This document shows, piece after piece, positions 1-9,266 of a DNA stretch of 64,000 nt. Under the pieces are notes generated by a model that saw nothing but the letters and a program-made list of their open reading frames with translations, did not search any database and had not been told where the DNA came from. The position numbers and the translations under genes were made by a program. The stretch is from Paenibacillus sp. J45TS6 (GTDB lineage: Bacteria > Bacillota > Bacilli > Paenibacillales > Paenibacillaceae): NCBI RefSeq assembly GCF_018403285.1, contig NZ_BOSJ01000002.1, positions 62,001 through 126,000 of the forward strand. The letters run 5' to 3'. Position 1 is the first letter of the stretch, and every line of letters begins with the position of its first letter.

Positions 1-546
1 ATGGAGAGGGTTACACTTTTAATGCCCGCTTCATCTCCCGCTAGATAGTCTAGCACTTCCACTTTAAAGCCATGTTTCTCGGCCCAGCGTGTATACATAC
101 GAAGCAGCATCTCGCCCCAATCCTGGGATTCCGTTCCGCCTGCCCCTGGGTGAAGTTCAAGAATCGCATTCATTTTGTCATAAGGCTGATCAAGAAGTAA
201 CTGTAGTTCAAACTCATCCAGCTTATTCACAAGCGATTTGATGGTCTCTCCTACTTCAGCAGCGACATCTTCATCACCCTCTTCATCGGCAAGTTCGATC
301 ATCATTGTGGCATCATCATATTCTCGTTGTAACTTCAAATAATCGTCCACGGATCCTTTTACCGCGTTCATTTCGGCAATAATTGCCTGTGCTTTATCAC
401 TATCGTCCCAAAAATCAGGTGCAGACATTTTCTCTTCAAAGTTAGCAATCATTTCATTCTTCAGGTCTAAGTCAAAGAGACCCCCTAAGGTTCGTTAATT
501 TCTTGCTGATTTCACGCAAATCTTGTTTTACGGACGGATCGATCAT
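1..546 (-). CDS. prfB: Peptide chain release factor 2 (5' part, runs off the left edge)
   Basis: RF2 recognises UGA and UAA stop codons and triggers release of the finished peptide on the ribosome. The ATG at 544-546 follows a GAGAGG ribosome binding site. The first frame reads 25 codons beginning MIDPSVKQDL and meets an in-frame TGA at 472-474. Continuing in the +1 frame gives a clear RF2 N-terminal domain, with FEEKMSAPDFWDD and the conserved HPGAGGTESQDW segment near the window edge. The catalytic GGQ region lies outside the window. secA lies 118 bp upstream, the usual secA-prfB arrangement. The break is the standard autoregulatory frameshift, not a mutation. Confidence 0.95.
471..488 (-). 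promoter_or_regulatory. prfB: Programmed +1 frameshift site of prfB
   Basis: On the minus strand AGGGGG is followed by TCT CTT TGA C. This is an internal Shine-Dalgarno-like hexamer a few bases before the slippery CTT and the in-frame UGA, as in known prfB genes. When RF2 is scarce the ribosome pauses at UGA and slips +1 into the long frame, so RF2 regulates its own synthesis. Confidence 0.95.
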
Positions 547-664
547 ACTACAAATTCCTCTCTTTACTGTAGATAAAGCCCCATCAGAGCCTGCCAGGTA
601 TACTAGCAAGCTCCAAGGAGCCGTATAGGTTGTTACATGTTTAAATTATTGTATGGCTGGATGA

Positions 665-3169
665 TTAATTTTGTCCATGGCATTGTTTATATTTCTTGCC
701 GCTGCCGCATGGACAAGGATCGTTACGTCCGATCTGGTCATCCACTTTCACAGGACGTTTCTCCGCAGGTTCGCCGCTGGTAGAAATCTTGTTCTCATCG
801 ACTACCGCTTGACGTTCCTGGTTGCTCTCGATTTGAGCTCTCATGACATAGGTCGCAACTTCTTCCTGGATGGTAGCGATCATCTCATGGAACATCGCAA
901 ACCCTTCAAACTGGTATTCGCGAAGCGGATCAGTACCGCCGTATGCTCTCAGGTGAATCCCTTGACGGAGTTGATCCATCGCATCGATGTGATCCATCCA
1001 TTTGCTGTCTACAGAACGAAGCACGATAACTTTCTCGAATTCACGAACCATATCTTCCCCGATTCGTTCTTCTCGCTCGTCATATTTCTTCTGAACTTTA
1101 GCGAAAATAAATTCGACAATCTCTTCGATTTCTTTGCCCCATAGATCGTCGCGTGTAATGGCGCCTTCTTCAAGCATTTTGCTGTTGATATAGTCTGCCA
1201 CTTCTTGCAGTTCCCAGTTCTCAGGAATGTCATCTACACAGTGTGCTTCCACATTACGCTGAATGGTTCCGCGAATCATCTCCATAACAATGGTTTTGAT
1301 GTTCTCGGACTCGAGCACTTCACGGCGCTGTTTATAAATAACTTCACGCTGCTGATTCATAACATCATCGTACTGGAGTACGACTTTACGCATATCAAAG
1401 TTATTGCCCTCTACCCGTTTTTGAGCAGATTCTACAGCACGTGTAATCATTTTACTCTCAATTGGTTGATCTTCTTCAAATCCAAGACGCTCCATCATGT
1501 TCAGTACATTATCTGCACCAAAACGTTTCATCAGCTCATCTCCAAGAGAGAGATAGAACTGTGTGGAACCTGGATCACCTTGACGTCCTGCACGGCCCCG
1601 AAGCTGGTTATCAATCCGGCGGGATTCGTGACGTTCCGTACCAATGATATGAAGGCCGCCTAGTTCAGCTACGCCATCACCCAAAATAATATCGGTACCC
1701 CGTCCAGCCATGTTCGTTGCAATCGTAACTGCACCCGCTTGGCCAGCACCGGAGATAATCTGTGCTTCTTCTGCATGGTATTTCGCATTCAGTACCTGAT
1801 GCTTCACGCCTTTGCGTTTGAGCATTTCGGAGAGAAGTTCAGAGTTCTCGATGGAAATCGTACCTACGAGTACCGGCTGGTTCTTCGCATGACGTTCTAC
1901 GATCTCATTCACGACTGCTTTAAACTTACCTTCCACACTCTTGTACACAATATCCGCCATATCATCACGCTGATTCGGACGGTTGGTTGGTACTTGGAGT
2001 ACTTCAAGTCCATAAATTTTCTTAAACTCTTCTTCCTCTGTCTTCGCCGTACCTGTCATACCTGCCAGCTTCTTGTACATCCGGAAGTAGTTCTGGAATG
2101 TAATCGTAGCAAGTGTCATGCTTTCGTTCTGAACCTCAATTGCCTCTTTTGCTTCAATCGCTTGGTGAAGACCATCACTATAACGACGTCCGGCCATAAG
2201 GCGTCCGGTAAATTCATCAACGATCACAACTTCATCATCGGTTACTACATAATCCACGTCACGGCGCATAATGACATTCGCTTTGAGGGCCTGTACGACA
2301 TGGTGATTCAGTGTAACGTTCGCTTGGTCATACAAGTTCTCAATGCCAAAAGCACGTTCTGCTTTTGCAACCCCTGCTTCGGTAAGGGCCACGGATTTCA
2401 CTTTAATATCTACCGTGTAATCTTCTTCTGCTACCAGTCGTTTCACAAAACGATCTGCTGCAAAATAAAGTTCTGTCGATTTTTGAGCTTGTCCTGAAAT
2501 GATTAGCGGTGTACGAGCTTCATCGACCAAGATGGAATCGACTTCATCAATAATACAGTAGTAAAGCGGACGCTGTACCATTTGCTCTTTATAAAGGACC
2601 ATGTTATCGCGGAGATAATCAAATCCGAATTCATTGTTTGTACCGTACGTAATATCGCAAGCATAAGCTGCCTGTTTTGCCGCATGATCCATACCGTTCA
2701 AGTTAATCCCAACGCTCATGCCGAGGAATTCATAGATCTGTCCCATCTCCTGGCTATCCCGCTGAGCAAGATAATCGTTGACGGTAACGACATGGACCCC
2801 TTTACCTAATAATGCATTCAGATACACAGGAAGGGTACCTACGAGGGTCTTACCTTCCCCTGTCTTCATCTCTGCAATACGGCCTTCATGAAGGGCAATA
2901 CCACCGATCAGCTGTACATCATAATGACGTTTGTTCAGGACACGTTTAGATGCTTCCCGCACCGTAGCAAAAGCTTCAGGCAATAGATCGTCGAGCGTAG
3001 CTCCCTTTTCAATACGAGAACGGAATTCCTCCGTTTTACCTTGCAGCTGAGCGTCGGAAAGCGCGGTAAATTCCGGCTCCATTTTATTAATTACATCGAC
3101 CGTCTTCATCAGACGTTTGACATCACGCTCATTGGTGTCGCCGAAGATCTTCTTCACTAGTCCTAGCAT
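665..3169 (-). CDS. secA: Preprotein translocase ATPase SecA
   Basis: SecA is the motor that drives unfolded preproteins through SecYEG at the membrane. The 834 residues are full length. Walker A GEGKT is at about residues 104-108 and the DEVD Walker B at about 208-211. The second helicase lobe includes [10 protein letters not shown] and [11 protein letters not shown]. The C-terminal zinc-binding tail has C819, C821, C830 and H831 ([13 protein letters not shown]), which binds SecB or lipid in relatives. The ATG at 3167-3169 follows an AAAGGGG ribosome binding site. It precedes prfB. It serves the many exported surface proteins in this window, but that is inference from context. Confidence 0.97.
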   Translation of the reverse strand: MLGLVKKIFGDTNERDVKRLMKTVDVINKMEPEFTALSDAQLQGKTEEFRSRIEKGATLDDLLPEAFATVREASKRVLNKRHYDVQLIGGIALHEGRIAEMKTGEGKTLVGTLPVYLNALLGKGVHVVTVNDYLAQRDSQEMGQIYEFLGMSVGINLNGMDHAAKQAAYACDITYGTNNEFGFDYLRDNMVLYKEQMVQRPLYYCIIDEVDSILVDEARTPLIISGQAQKSTELYFAADRFVKRLVAEEDYTVDIKVKSVALTEAGVAKAERAFGIENLYDQANVTLNHHVVQALKANVIMRRDVDYVVTDDEVVIVDEFTGRLMAGRRYSDGLHQAIEAKEAIEVQNESMTLATITFQNYFRMYKKLAGMTGTAKTEEEEFKKIYGLEVLQVPTNRPNQRDDMADIVYKSVEGKFKAVVNEIVERHAKNQPVLVGTISIENSELLSEMLKRKGVKHQVLNAKYHAEEAQIISGAGQAGAVTIATNMAGRGTDIILGDGVAELGGLHIIGTERHESRRIDNQLRGRAGRQGDPGSTQFYLSLGDELMKRFGADNVLNMMERLGFEEDQPIESKMITRAVESAQKRVEGNNFDMRKVVLQYDDVMNQQREVIYKQRREVLESENIKTIVMEMIRGTIQRNVEAHCVDDIPENWELQEVADYINSKMLEEGAITRDDLWGKEIEEIVEFIFAKVQKKYDEREERIGEDMVREFEKVIVLRSVDSKWMDHIDAMDQLRQGIHLRAYGGTDPLREYQFEGFAMFHEMIATIQEEVATYVMRAQIESNQERQAVVDENKISTSGEPAEKRPVKVDDQIGRNDPCPCGSGKKYKQCHGQN

Positions 3170-3538
3170 GGTTAACCCCTTTCGTGCAAACAGATAATAT
3201 AATCAAGCTCGGCATACTAAGGGTAGTGTTAGAAAACTCCAATGTGAAATACATTAACAGTTCTTACATGCACAAGCTGACGTTATTAAAATCATATATA
3301 TATAGAAACATATCCATTATAAATTAAACCCAAACTCGGGCTTCAATTGAAAAATGGTTTTGCCTAAATTGTAACAGTTTGTAAAGACTGCCGCAACACG
3401 GAGAACCCTTTATTTTACTTGATTTACCATCGATCTTACGAGTTTTATGGCAAAAAGCAGACTCTCACCCCATGTATATATTAGACGCAGGTCCTGCCTA
3501 ATAAGTTTCGCTTCATCTGTATGCAATTAATGGAAATC
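3170..3538. other. Intergenic region upstream of secA, no gene seen
   Basis: This AT-rich stretch separates hpf from secA. It must contain the secA promoter, but no -35/-10 pair stands out; a TATATTAT-like element around 3190-3205 is the nearest candidate. No open frame with a ribosome binding site was found on either strand. Confidence 0.4.
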
Positions 3539-3574
3539 AAAAAGGACCCCCTTTCCGTAGAATTGGAGGCCCTT
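3539..3574 (-). terminator. Rho-independent terminator after hpf
   Basis: On the minus strand a 10-bp stem (AAGGGCCTCC with GGGGGTCCTT, two G-U pairs) closes a 13-base loop and runs directly into a T-run. It lies about 90 bp after the hpf stop. Confidence 0.75.
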
Positions 3575-3662
3575 CACTATCATCATATTATAATATTCTC
3601 ATTCAACACTTAAGTAATTCATAAAGAAAATATCAGATATCCTTCGCTTCCGAGTGGAAGGG

Positions 3663-4229
3663 CTATTCTTTCTCAATTAAACCATATTTACCGTCTTTAC
3701 GTTTGTAAACGACGTTTACTTCATTATTCTCAATATTGGAGAATACGAAGAAATTATGGCCGATCATGTTCATCTGCAGTATCGCTTCTTCCACATCCAT
3801 CGGTTTGAGTAAGAAACGTTTCGTACGCACCACTTCAAAATCATCAATATCCATATCCAGTTCATCATCGGTTGTAGGAGATGCACTAGCAGGCACATTT
3901 TCTACAAAGAGAGTCTTCAGATTGCCTTCTTGGCGGAATTTACGATTGATCTTTGTTTTGTGCTTGCGAATCTGACGTTCAAGCTTGTCTACTACAGCAT
4001 CGATGGAGCCGTACATATCATTGCTTTCATCTTCTGCGCGGAGTACTAGACCTTTCATAGGAATAGTTACCTCTACGGTGTGCAGGCCTCGATTAACACT
4101 TAGCGTAACATTGCCATCAGAGGTAAGAGGTTCGTCGAAATACTTTTCCAGTTTATTCAGCTTCTTATCTACGTAATCTTTCAAAGCATCAGTAACCTCG
4201 ATTTGTTGTCCTCGAATACTCAAATTCAT
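3663..4229 (-). CDS. hpf: Ribosome hibernation promoting factor, long form
   Basis: Long HPF binds the 30S decoding region and dimerises 70S ribosomes into inactive 100S particles in stationary phase. The first ~100 residues are the S30AE-type domain (start MNLSIRGQQIEVTDALKDYV). A linker follows, then the C-terminal dimerisation domain from about residue 130 (TKRFLLKPMDVEEAILQMN), ending with YGLIEKE. The 188-residue length matches the long family, not the short enterobacterial form. The start has AGGAGG eight bases upstream and a good promoter. It is a single-gene transcript between a cold-shock gene and secA, the same position as yvyD in B. subtilis. Confidence 0.93.
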   Translation of the reverse strand: MNLSIRGQQIEVTDALKDYVDKKLNKLEKYFDEPLTSDGNVTLSVNRGLHTVEVTIPMKGLVLRAEDESNDMYGSIDAVVDKLERQIRKHKTKINRKFRQEGNLKTLFVENVPASASPTTDDELDMDIDDFEVVRTKRFLLKPMDVEEAILQMNMIGHNFFVFSNIENNEVNVVYKRKDGKYGLIEKE

Positions 4230-4259
4230 AGGGCAGTCCTCCTTTTCCTTTACACCTCG

Positions 4260-4289
4260 ATTATAGCATGAATGATATGGTAAAGTAAA
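4260..4289 (-). promoter_or_regulatory. SigA-type promoter of hpf with extended -10
   Basis: TTTACT at 4284-4289, an 18-bp spacer and TATAAT at 4260-4265 preceded by TGC (extended -10), about 30 bp upstream of the hpf start. No obvious SigB or SigH element was seen. Confidence 0.7.
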
Positions 4290-4402
4290 AAAATAAAGCG
4301 GTTTCTTTGTTCATACGAAAAGAGATGTGACAATTTTATTAAGTCCGTTTGAAAAGGGTTGCAATCGGTTAATACTAGAGTTAATTCTTCCTAAGAAAAC
4401 AT

Positions 4403-4434
4403 AAAAAAACCTCAAGACCGAAGTCTCAAGGTTT
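4403..4434 (-). terminator. Terminator of the cold-shock gene with a UUCG loop
   Basis: A 12-bp stem with two G-U pairs (AAACCTTGAGAC with GTCTTGAGGTTT) closed by a TTCG tetraloop and followed by seven T residues with one A beyond, downstream of the csp stop at 4500. Confidence 0.9.
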
Positions 4435-4499
4435 GAAGCTAACTACTATACAATTGTTAACCATCTAACCGTATATGTAGGTCGGACTATGCCGGATGA

Positions 4500-4697
4500 T
4501 TATAATTTGATTACGTTAGCTGCTTGTGGTCCACGCGCGCCTTCAACGATCTCGAATTCTACGGATTGACCTTCTTCCAAAGTTTTGAATCCTTCGGATT
4601 GAATTGCGGAAAAGTGAACGAATACATCGCCGCCATCCTCAGTTTCGATAAAACCATAACCTTTTTCTGCGTTAAACCATTTAACTTTACCTTGCAT
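4500..4697 (-). CDS. Cold-shock protein, CspA/CspB family
   Basis: This small single-domain RNA chaperone binds single-stranded nucleic acid. All 65 residues form one cold-shock domain. The RNP1 motif (KGYGFIE, about residues 12-18) and RNP2 motif (DVFVHFSAI, about residues 25-33) are intact, with the aromatic residues W8, F17, F27 and F30 present. It is monocistronic, with its own promoter and terminator. The 5' leader predicted from the promoter is about 45 bases, much shorter than the thermosensor leader of E. coli cspA. The family is certain; which paralogue (cspB, cspC, cspD) cannot be decided. Confidence 0.95.
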   Translation of the reverse strand: MQGKVKWFNAEKGYGFIETEDGGDVFVHFSAIQSEGFKTLEEGQSVEFEIVEGARGPQAANVIKL

Positions 4698-4749
4698 GCA
4701 CGAACATTCCCTTCGTCTTCAAATGAAGTGAGCGTAGCTCACAATTCAG

Positions 4750-4779
4750 ACTATAACATCCAAACTTATCCATTGTCAA
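4750..4779 (-). promoter_or_regulatory. SigA promoter of the cold-shock gene
   Basis: Perfect TTGACA (4774-4779), 18-bp spacer, TATAGT (4750-4755), roughly 50 bp upstream of the csp start codon. Confidence 0.8.
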
Positions 4780-4976
4780 TTGGAAAAGAAAATGATTACC
4801 TGCAAATATCTAACATATGAATGTTAATAATTTTGGAGTGAATTAGTACTTCTTTCACTTGTCTAATGAATGAATATAAGCATTTTATGAATATCAGTTT
4901 TTAAGTCAAAGGATATCGAGCTAACCATTATGACTTAAGTATTATTGAATAATAATTCGCTCTCTTTTCACGCCTT

Positions 4977-5312
4977 CTATTTTCTACGATCCATCAACAA
5001 GCTATCCGCACTATAGGGATTTTCATAAGCACTGCGTTGTGCTTTAATCCTTTTGCGCTGCTGAAGCCATTCTTGAGCTTCCGCTTTTAAGCTGACTATT
5101 TTGCCAACGATAACTTGGTCATGACTTAGAAGTACTTTTAGTCGTTGCTCATCCTCGGGATCCATCTTGTGTTGAATCACCTCAGCTAAGATAGAATCTA
5201 CAAGTACCTGCCGGTTCTCAACAAATTCTTCTATTTCCTCATAATCTGCATTATCCAAGATATCTAGTAATTCGTTGGTCTTTAACTCCAGTTCATCAAT
5301 TAGTTGCTTCAT
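4977..5312 (-). CDS. Small FliT-like flagellar protein
   Basis: This 111-residue, Glu/Lys-rich, almost entirely helical protein lacks a signal peptide or membrane segment. Its start overlaps the end of fliS by 17 bp, so the two are translationally coupled and end the flaG-fliD-fliS transcript. In B. subtilis the gene after fliS is fliT, a chaperone for the FliD cap, and size and position fit that role. Sequence similarity to FliT is too low to judge by eye, so the assignment rests on context. No clear terminator follows; only an AT-only dyad near 4937-4952. Confidence 0.6.
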   Translation of the reverse strand: MKQLIDELELKTNELLDILDNADYEEIEEFVENRQVLVDSILAEVIQHKMDPEDEQRLKVLLSHDQVIVGKIVSLKAEAQEWLQQRKRIKAQRSAYENPYSADSLLMDRRK

Positions 5313-5691
5313 GTGTCGCCCTTGATACCGCTAGTTTACTCGCACTAAGCCACGTGTCCCGTAGATCGATTAACATGTTCATCGCTTCCTGTGCCGGTTC
5401 CTGGGATTTCTTTATATTAGCTTGAATGAGAAGATAATTCATGTATTCATACAAGGAATAAAGCCCGTTAGAAACTTCATATTTCCGATCTAAAGTCACC
5501 ATCAGCTCACTTATAATTGTCTGAGCCTTACCTAAATTAAGATTAGCTTTTTCAAAATCCGTTTCCTCCAAGCCTTTAACCGAAGCACGGATAAAGCGGA
5601 TTGCCCCATCATACAACATGATTACTAATTGTGCAGGATTCGAGGTTTGGACAGAAGACTGACGATATTTATCATATGGATTTGCTAACAT
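5296..5691 (-). CDS. fliS: Flagellin export chaperone FliS
   Basis: FliS binds the disordered C-terminus of flagellin in the cytoplasm and delivers it to the flagellar export gate. In B. subtilis it also affects the FliW-Hag switch. The 131 residues begin with the typical N-terminus MLANPYDKYRQSSVQTSNPAQLVIMLYDGAI-like pattern (YxxxxxxTASPxxLvxMLYDG). The rest is a four-helix bundle, including GLYSLYEYMNYLLIQAN. The ATG follows AAAGGTGG. It lies 23 bp after fliD and overlaps the FliT-like gene. Confidence 0.95.
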   Translation of the reverse strand: MLANPYDKYRQSSVQTSNPAQLVIMLYDGAIRFIRASVKGLEETDFEKANLNLGKAQTIISELMVTLDRKYEVSNGLYSLYEYMNYLLIQANIKKSQEPAQEAMNMLIDLRDTWLSASKLAVSRATHEATN

Positions 5692-5714
5692 TAAACTTCC
5701 ACCTTTTTAATATA

Positions 5715-7238
5715 TTATGAGAAATAACTTGATAGACTTGAGGACTGAGAATTATATTTATTCATTGCTGTTTCCATTGCTGTAAATTGCTTGTAATATC
5801 TTGTTTCGAGATTTGTAAGTTTTAATTGGAGTACGTCGATGCGCTTATTGTAATCTTTAAGCTGGCGTCCCATAATACTTTCCTCTTTAAAAATACTGTT
5901 CAAATCACCTGAATATTTACTCGTACCTGCTTTGGAAACCAACTTATCAAGAGATCCATTAATTGTTTCAGACATTTTGCTGAATATTCCTGTAGAACTG
6001 CCAACTCCCTGAAATACATCGATTAGTTGTTGTGGATTAGACTGCAGTGCTTGTTTAAACTTATCTTCATCCAAGTATAACTTCCCATTTTCGTAATATT
6101 GCCCAGTTGTGATCCCAAGAGAGCTGAGTGCAGATAGTTTCCCAGTAATATTCTCACGCATAGAAGATGCTGTTGACTTTAAGATTTCGTCATTCTTTAA
6201 GAGACCACTCTTTGCTTTTGCTTCCCAGAGTTCAATATCTTTATCTGTCATTTCCTTTTTTTGTTCATCTGTTAGGGGAGCATAATCTCTGTATCTTTCT
6301 TCACTCGACATGGTGTTCATGTAACTCATTAGAGTATTATATTGTTCAATAAAACTTTTAATGGTAGATAATGCCTTCTCATTATCGGTTTGAAGAGAGA
6401 TCTCAATAGCATCTGTATCAGCTTTTTGATCAATAAGTCCACCTGTTTCTGTATTGGGAGATTTAAGGTTTGTAACACTTAAGAAAGTTAAACTAATCCC
6501 ATTAACTACTAATGAATTAGTAGTCGGATTGTACTTTCTGCCATTAATAACTACTTCAGCGTTCTCTCCTTTATCTTCGAGAGAATTATCAGTTCCGAAA
6601 AGTTTCAATAACGAATTTTCGGTACTAGCATCTTCAACTTTAATATTGGCTGCTTCTCCATAAGTTTTAGAAGAAATCTTCAATTTACCTGTTATCTCAT
6701 CAAAACTTGCTATTGCATTAGCTTTTGGATCTGAATTAATTGTTGAAATAACGGTAGAAATTGTAGTATTAGAATCAAACACAAAATCTTTTGAATACGA
6801 AACACCATTCAATTTCCCACTTATAGTAATCGAATAATTTTTGTTGTCTGTATCACCACTTATATCCTTAAGAGAAGAAGTTGTTTTAATATCCTTGTTA
6901 GGAGCCACCCCGACTGTTTCTATCGTGGCTTGCTTTGCTAGATTCACTACACTTACTTTCATTGGTATATTCTGAGCATTGGCAGAGGCTTCTGCTTTAA
7001 CTGCGTTGTTATTCCCTGTTAAAACAGCCTTTTGGGTATTTAATTCAGCAGATTTATTGAAAATTGATAATTTATTCTTAAAATCGAACAATTTACTGTT
7101 TACTTCTCTGTAATTATCACGTTGCCAATTTAAAATTTGTTTTTGCTGAGTTAATTTATCTAATGGGGCCTTGCTCGCTGTCATCATGGATGTAACCATT
7201 GAATCAACATCAAAACCTGAGAATCCTGTAACTCTCAC
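5715..7238 (-). CDS. fliD: Flagellar filament cap protein FliD
   Basis: FliD forms the pentameric or hexameric cap under which flagellin folds at the filament tip. The N-terminal FliD_N domain (GFSGFDVDSMVTSMMTA, then a coiled-coil LTQQKQILNWQRDNYREV) is followed by flagellin-hook IN-type beta repeats around residues 120-240. The C-terminal FliD_C domain ends in a long helix (about 460-507). At 507 residues it is normal size. The start is GTG, ten bases after an AGGAGG. It lies 15 bp after flaG and shares the flaG SigD promoter. Confidence 0.94.
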   Translation of the reverse strand: MRVTGFSGFDVDSMVTSMMTASKAPLDKLTQQKQILNWQRDNYREVNSKLFDFKNKLSIFNKSAELNTQKAVLTGNNNAVKAEASANAQNIPMKVSVVNLAKQATIETVGVAPNKDIKTTSSLKDISGDTDNKNYSITISGKLNGVSYSKDFVFDSNTTISTVISTINSDPKANAIASFDEITGKLKISSKTYGEAANIKVEDASTENSLLKLFGTDNSLEDKGENAEVVINGRKYNPTTNSLVVNGISLTFLSVTNLKSPNTETGGLIDQKADTDAIEISLQTDNEKALSTIKSFIEQYNTLMSYMNTMSSEERYRDYAPLTDEQKKEMTDKDIELWEAKAKSGLLKNDEILKSTASSMRENITGKLSALSSLGITTGQYYENGKLYLDEDKFKQALQSNPQQLIDVFQGVGSSTGIFSKMSETINGSLDKLVSKAGTSKYSGDLNSIFKEESIMGRQLKDYNKRIDVLQLKLTNLETRYYKQFTAMETAMNKYNSQSSSLSSYFS

Positions 7239-7253
7239 TTCACTGAAACCTCC

Positions 7254-7637
7254 TCATATCTTCTTATCTACCAGTATGCCTGCAATCTCCATCATTTTGG
7301 CGACTAGATCGAGCATTTTTTCTGGTGGAATCTCTCGAATTAGTTCCCCCGTCTCTTTGTTGAGCACCCTGACAATAATGTCATGTGTCTTTTCATGAAT
7401 ATTAATATCCAATATGGTTTGAGGTCCCTCCAGCGTCTTCAATGCACGTTCAATGTTTCTGATTAATTGATCCTTGCCCACTGAAAGGGTGCTATCTTGA
7501 GTAACTAAACCCATCGATTCACCATTTGTAGAAAATTGGGTAGAATCTTGCGCTACATAAGACAGTTTCATATCAACTACATTTTGTGATGAGCTGGATG
7601 TATTGGAGCCTGCAGATACCGATAGTTGGACATTCAT
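7254..7637 (-). CDS. flaG: FlaG family flagellar protein
   Basis: FlaG proteins are small cytoplasmic or secreted proteins whose loss alters filament length in several bacteria; the mechanism is not settled. Residues 1-60 are Ser/Gln-rich and unstructured. The conserved FlaG core is at about residues 75-127 (ILDINIHEKTHDIIVRVLN, then GELIREIPPEKMLDL). It is the first gene of the flaG-fliD-fliS-fliT transcript and has a strong SigD promoter 35 bp upstream. Confidence 0.88.
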   Translation of the reverse strand: MNVQLSVSAGSNTSSSSQNVVDMKLSYVAQDSTQFSTNGESMGLVTQDSTLSVGKDQLIRNIERALKTLEGPQTILDINIHEKTHDIIVRVLNKETGELIREIPPEKMLDLVAKMMEIAGILVDKKI

Positions 7638-7670
7638 TATTCGCTAACCTCCGTATATGATTTACTATTT

Positions 7671-7698
7671 ATATCGGATAAGTTAGACCGTGTCTTTA
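7671..7698 (-). promoter_or_regulatory. SigD promoter of flaG-fliD-fliS
   Basis: TAAA (7695-7698), 16-bp spacer, TCCGATAT (7671-7678). This matches the B. subtilis SigD consensus TAAA-N15-GCCGATAT. Confidence 0.85.
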
Positions 7699-7700
7699 GA

Positions 7701-7732
7701 GAAAATAAAAAGAAACCCTAAGAAATAGGGTT
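7701..7732 (-). terminator. Terminator of hag
   Basis: A 7-bp stem AACCCTA/TAGGGTT with loop TTTCT and a T-rich tail, about 20 bp after the flagellin stop and just before the flaG promoter. Confidence 0.75.
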
Positions 7733-7753
7733 CCTTGAATAAATAAGTATTGA

Positions 7754-9118
7754 TTAACGAAGCAATTGAAGAACGCCTTGTGGTTGTTGGTTCGCTTGAG
7801 CTAACATTGCTTGTGCAGCTTGAGAAAGAATAGAGTTCTTCGTTTGTTCCATCATTTCTTTCGCCATATCTACATCACGGATACGAGATTCCGCAGCAGT
7901 AAGGTTCTCAGAAGATGTGTTCAAGTTGTTGATTGTGTGTTCTAAACGGTTTTGGTTTGCACCAAGTTTAGACCGTTCAGCAGATACTTGTTGAATAGCC
8001 TTGTCGAGGGTTTTAATTGCATTATTTGCACCATCTTGAGTTTGTAAGTCAATATCTTTTACAAGGCCTACATTCGTATCTCCTAGAGTCTTAGTACTCA
8101 TTTCATTAATATCAATCAACACATTTTGATCTTTGTTTGCACCAATTTGTAAAGTTGCACCACTACTTGAGACTTTAATAGTAGCTGTACCAGCTCCTGT
8201 AGTATCTGTTACTGTTAATTGAGCACCTTTGTAATTAACTTCTTGTCCTAAACCAGTTAATGCTTCAGTTACTCCGTTTTCATCTGTAATAGAAACCTCT
8301 GCATTGTCTCCACCTGTAACAGCTCCACCGAACTCAGTTGCATCAGCTCCACCTAAAACTAATTTTGCATCTGAACCATATGCTTCTGTAGTTAGAGTGA
8401 TTTTATTACTACCATTAGTAGCAGTTACACCTGTTTTCTCTGTATAAGAATTGATTTTCGCTGCAATCTCAGCCCCAGTAGCCGTTGTAGTATCTAAGTC
8501 ACTGAAATCAATTTTAACCCCATTAATTGTAAGTTCTTTTCCTGTATAATCTGTACCAGCAGTAAATGTGGTTGAACCTTCTGCTGCAGCTTTAACAGTT
8601 GCTTCTTGAGTTACCGTTGCATCATAGTCTCCTGCTTTCAAACCTGAAGCATTATTTAATTTAATAACAGCTGTATCATCTGAAGAACCAACAGCTCCCA
8701 AACTACCATTCAATAGTTTCTGCGTGTTGAATTCTGTAGTATCTGAAATACGATTAATTTCAGATTTTAACTGTTCAACTTCTTTCTGTATTTCTTTTCT
8801 ATCATCCAAAGTATTAGTGTCATTAGATGATTGAACTGATAATTCACGCATACGTTGTAGAATTGAGTGTGTTTCGTTTAATGCACCTTCAGCGGTTTGA
8901 ATCATAGAGATACCATCTTGTGCGTTTTTAGAAGCCATATCTAAACCACGAATTTGTCCACGCATTTTTTCGGAAATTGCTAGACCCGCTGCATCATCTC
9001 CAGCACGGTTGATACGAAGACCAGATGATAATTTCTCCATGTTGTTTGTTTGTGCATTTGTAGCAGCACCCAATTGACGATGTGTGTTTAAAGCCGCAAT
9101 ATTGTGATTGATAATCAT
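7754..9118 (-). CDS. hag: Flagellin
   Basis: Flagellin is the filament subunit. The ATG at 9116-9118 is chosen because a GGGAGGAAA ribosome binding site sits just upstream and the product then begins MIINHNIAALNTHRQLG, the standard flagellin N-terminus; an upstream in-frame start would add 12 residues. The protein is 454 residues. The D0/D1 core covers roughly 1-150 and the last 100 residues, ending PQGVLQLLR. Between them are about 200 residues of Thr/Ala-rich, surface-exposed D2/D3 sequence with a flagellin-IN motif (LTINGVKIDFSDL). Base and codon use match the core. It has its own SigD promoter and a CsrA-binding leader. Confidence 0.97.
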   Translation of the reverse strand: MIINHNIAALNTHRQLGAATNAQTNNMEKLSSGLRINRAGDDAAGLAISEKMRGQIRGLDMASKNAQDGISMIQTAEGALNETHSILQRMRELSVQSSNDTNTLDDRKEIQKEVEQLKSEINRISDTTEFNTQKLLNGSLGAVGSSDDTAVIKLNNASGLKAGDYDATVTQEATVKAAAEGSTTFTAGTDYTGKELTINGVKIDFSDLDTTTATGAEIAAKINSYTEKTGVTATNGSNKITLTTEAYGSDAKLVLGGADATEFGGAVTGGDNAEVSITDENGVTEALTGLGQEVNYKGAQLTVTDTTGAGTATIKVSSSGATLQIGANKDQNVLIDINEMSTKTLGDTNVGLVKDIDLQTQDGANNAIKTLDKAIQQVSAERSKLGANQNRLEHTINNLNTSSENLTAAESRIRDVDMAKEMMEQTKNSILSQAAQAMLAQANQQPQGVLQLLR

Positions 9119-9125
9119 GTTATAA

Positions 9126-9135
9126 TTTCCTCCCT
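9126..9135 (-). promoter_or_regulatory. hag ribosome binding site, predicted second CsrA site
   Basis: The minus-strand sequence AGGGAGGAAA is the Shine-Dalgarno of hag and contains the GGA core bound by CsrA. Occupancy here would block ribosomes, as at the BS2 site of B. subtilis hag. Confidence 0.7.
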
Positions 9136-9149
9136 GAAATAAGTTGATA

Positions 9150-9165
9150 TCCACGTCCTTGTGGA
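9150..9165 (-). promoter_or_regulatory. CsrA-binding hairpin in the hag leader
   Basis: The stem TCCAC/GTGGA presents AAGGAC in a six-base loop. The CACAAGGACGTG core closely matches the selected CsrA ligand RUACARGGAUGU, with GGA in the loop. It lies about 31 bases upstream of the start codon, so one CsrA dimer could bridge it to the Shine-Dalgarno site. Confidence 0.8.
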
Positions 9166-9214
9166 ACGCCTTAGGCGAAAGGTCGGCCGCCCTTGCCCTC
9201 AGCGCCTACAACAT

Positions 9215-9242
9215 ATATCGACTACAATCACTTCATTATTTA
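9215..9242 (-). promoter_or_regulatory. SigD promoter of hag
   Basis: TAAA (9239-9242), 16-bp spacer, GTCGATAT (9215-9222). Predicted transcription start is about 90 bases before the flagellin start codon, giving the leader that holds the CsrA sites. Confidence 0.82.
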
Positions 9243-9266
9243 TAGCAAAACCAAAAAGTTTTTCTA

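Noticed and set aside
1-546. prfB as a frameshifted pseudogene
   Set aside because: The in-frame TGA is part of the known programmed frameshift signal.
4937-4952. Terminator after the FliT-like gene
   Set aside because: The dyad is AT-only and short, without a distinct T-run.
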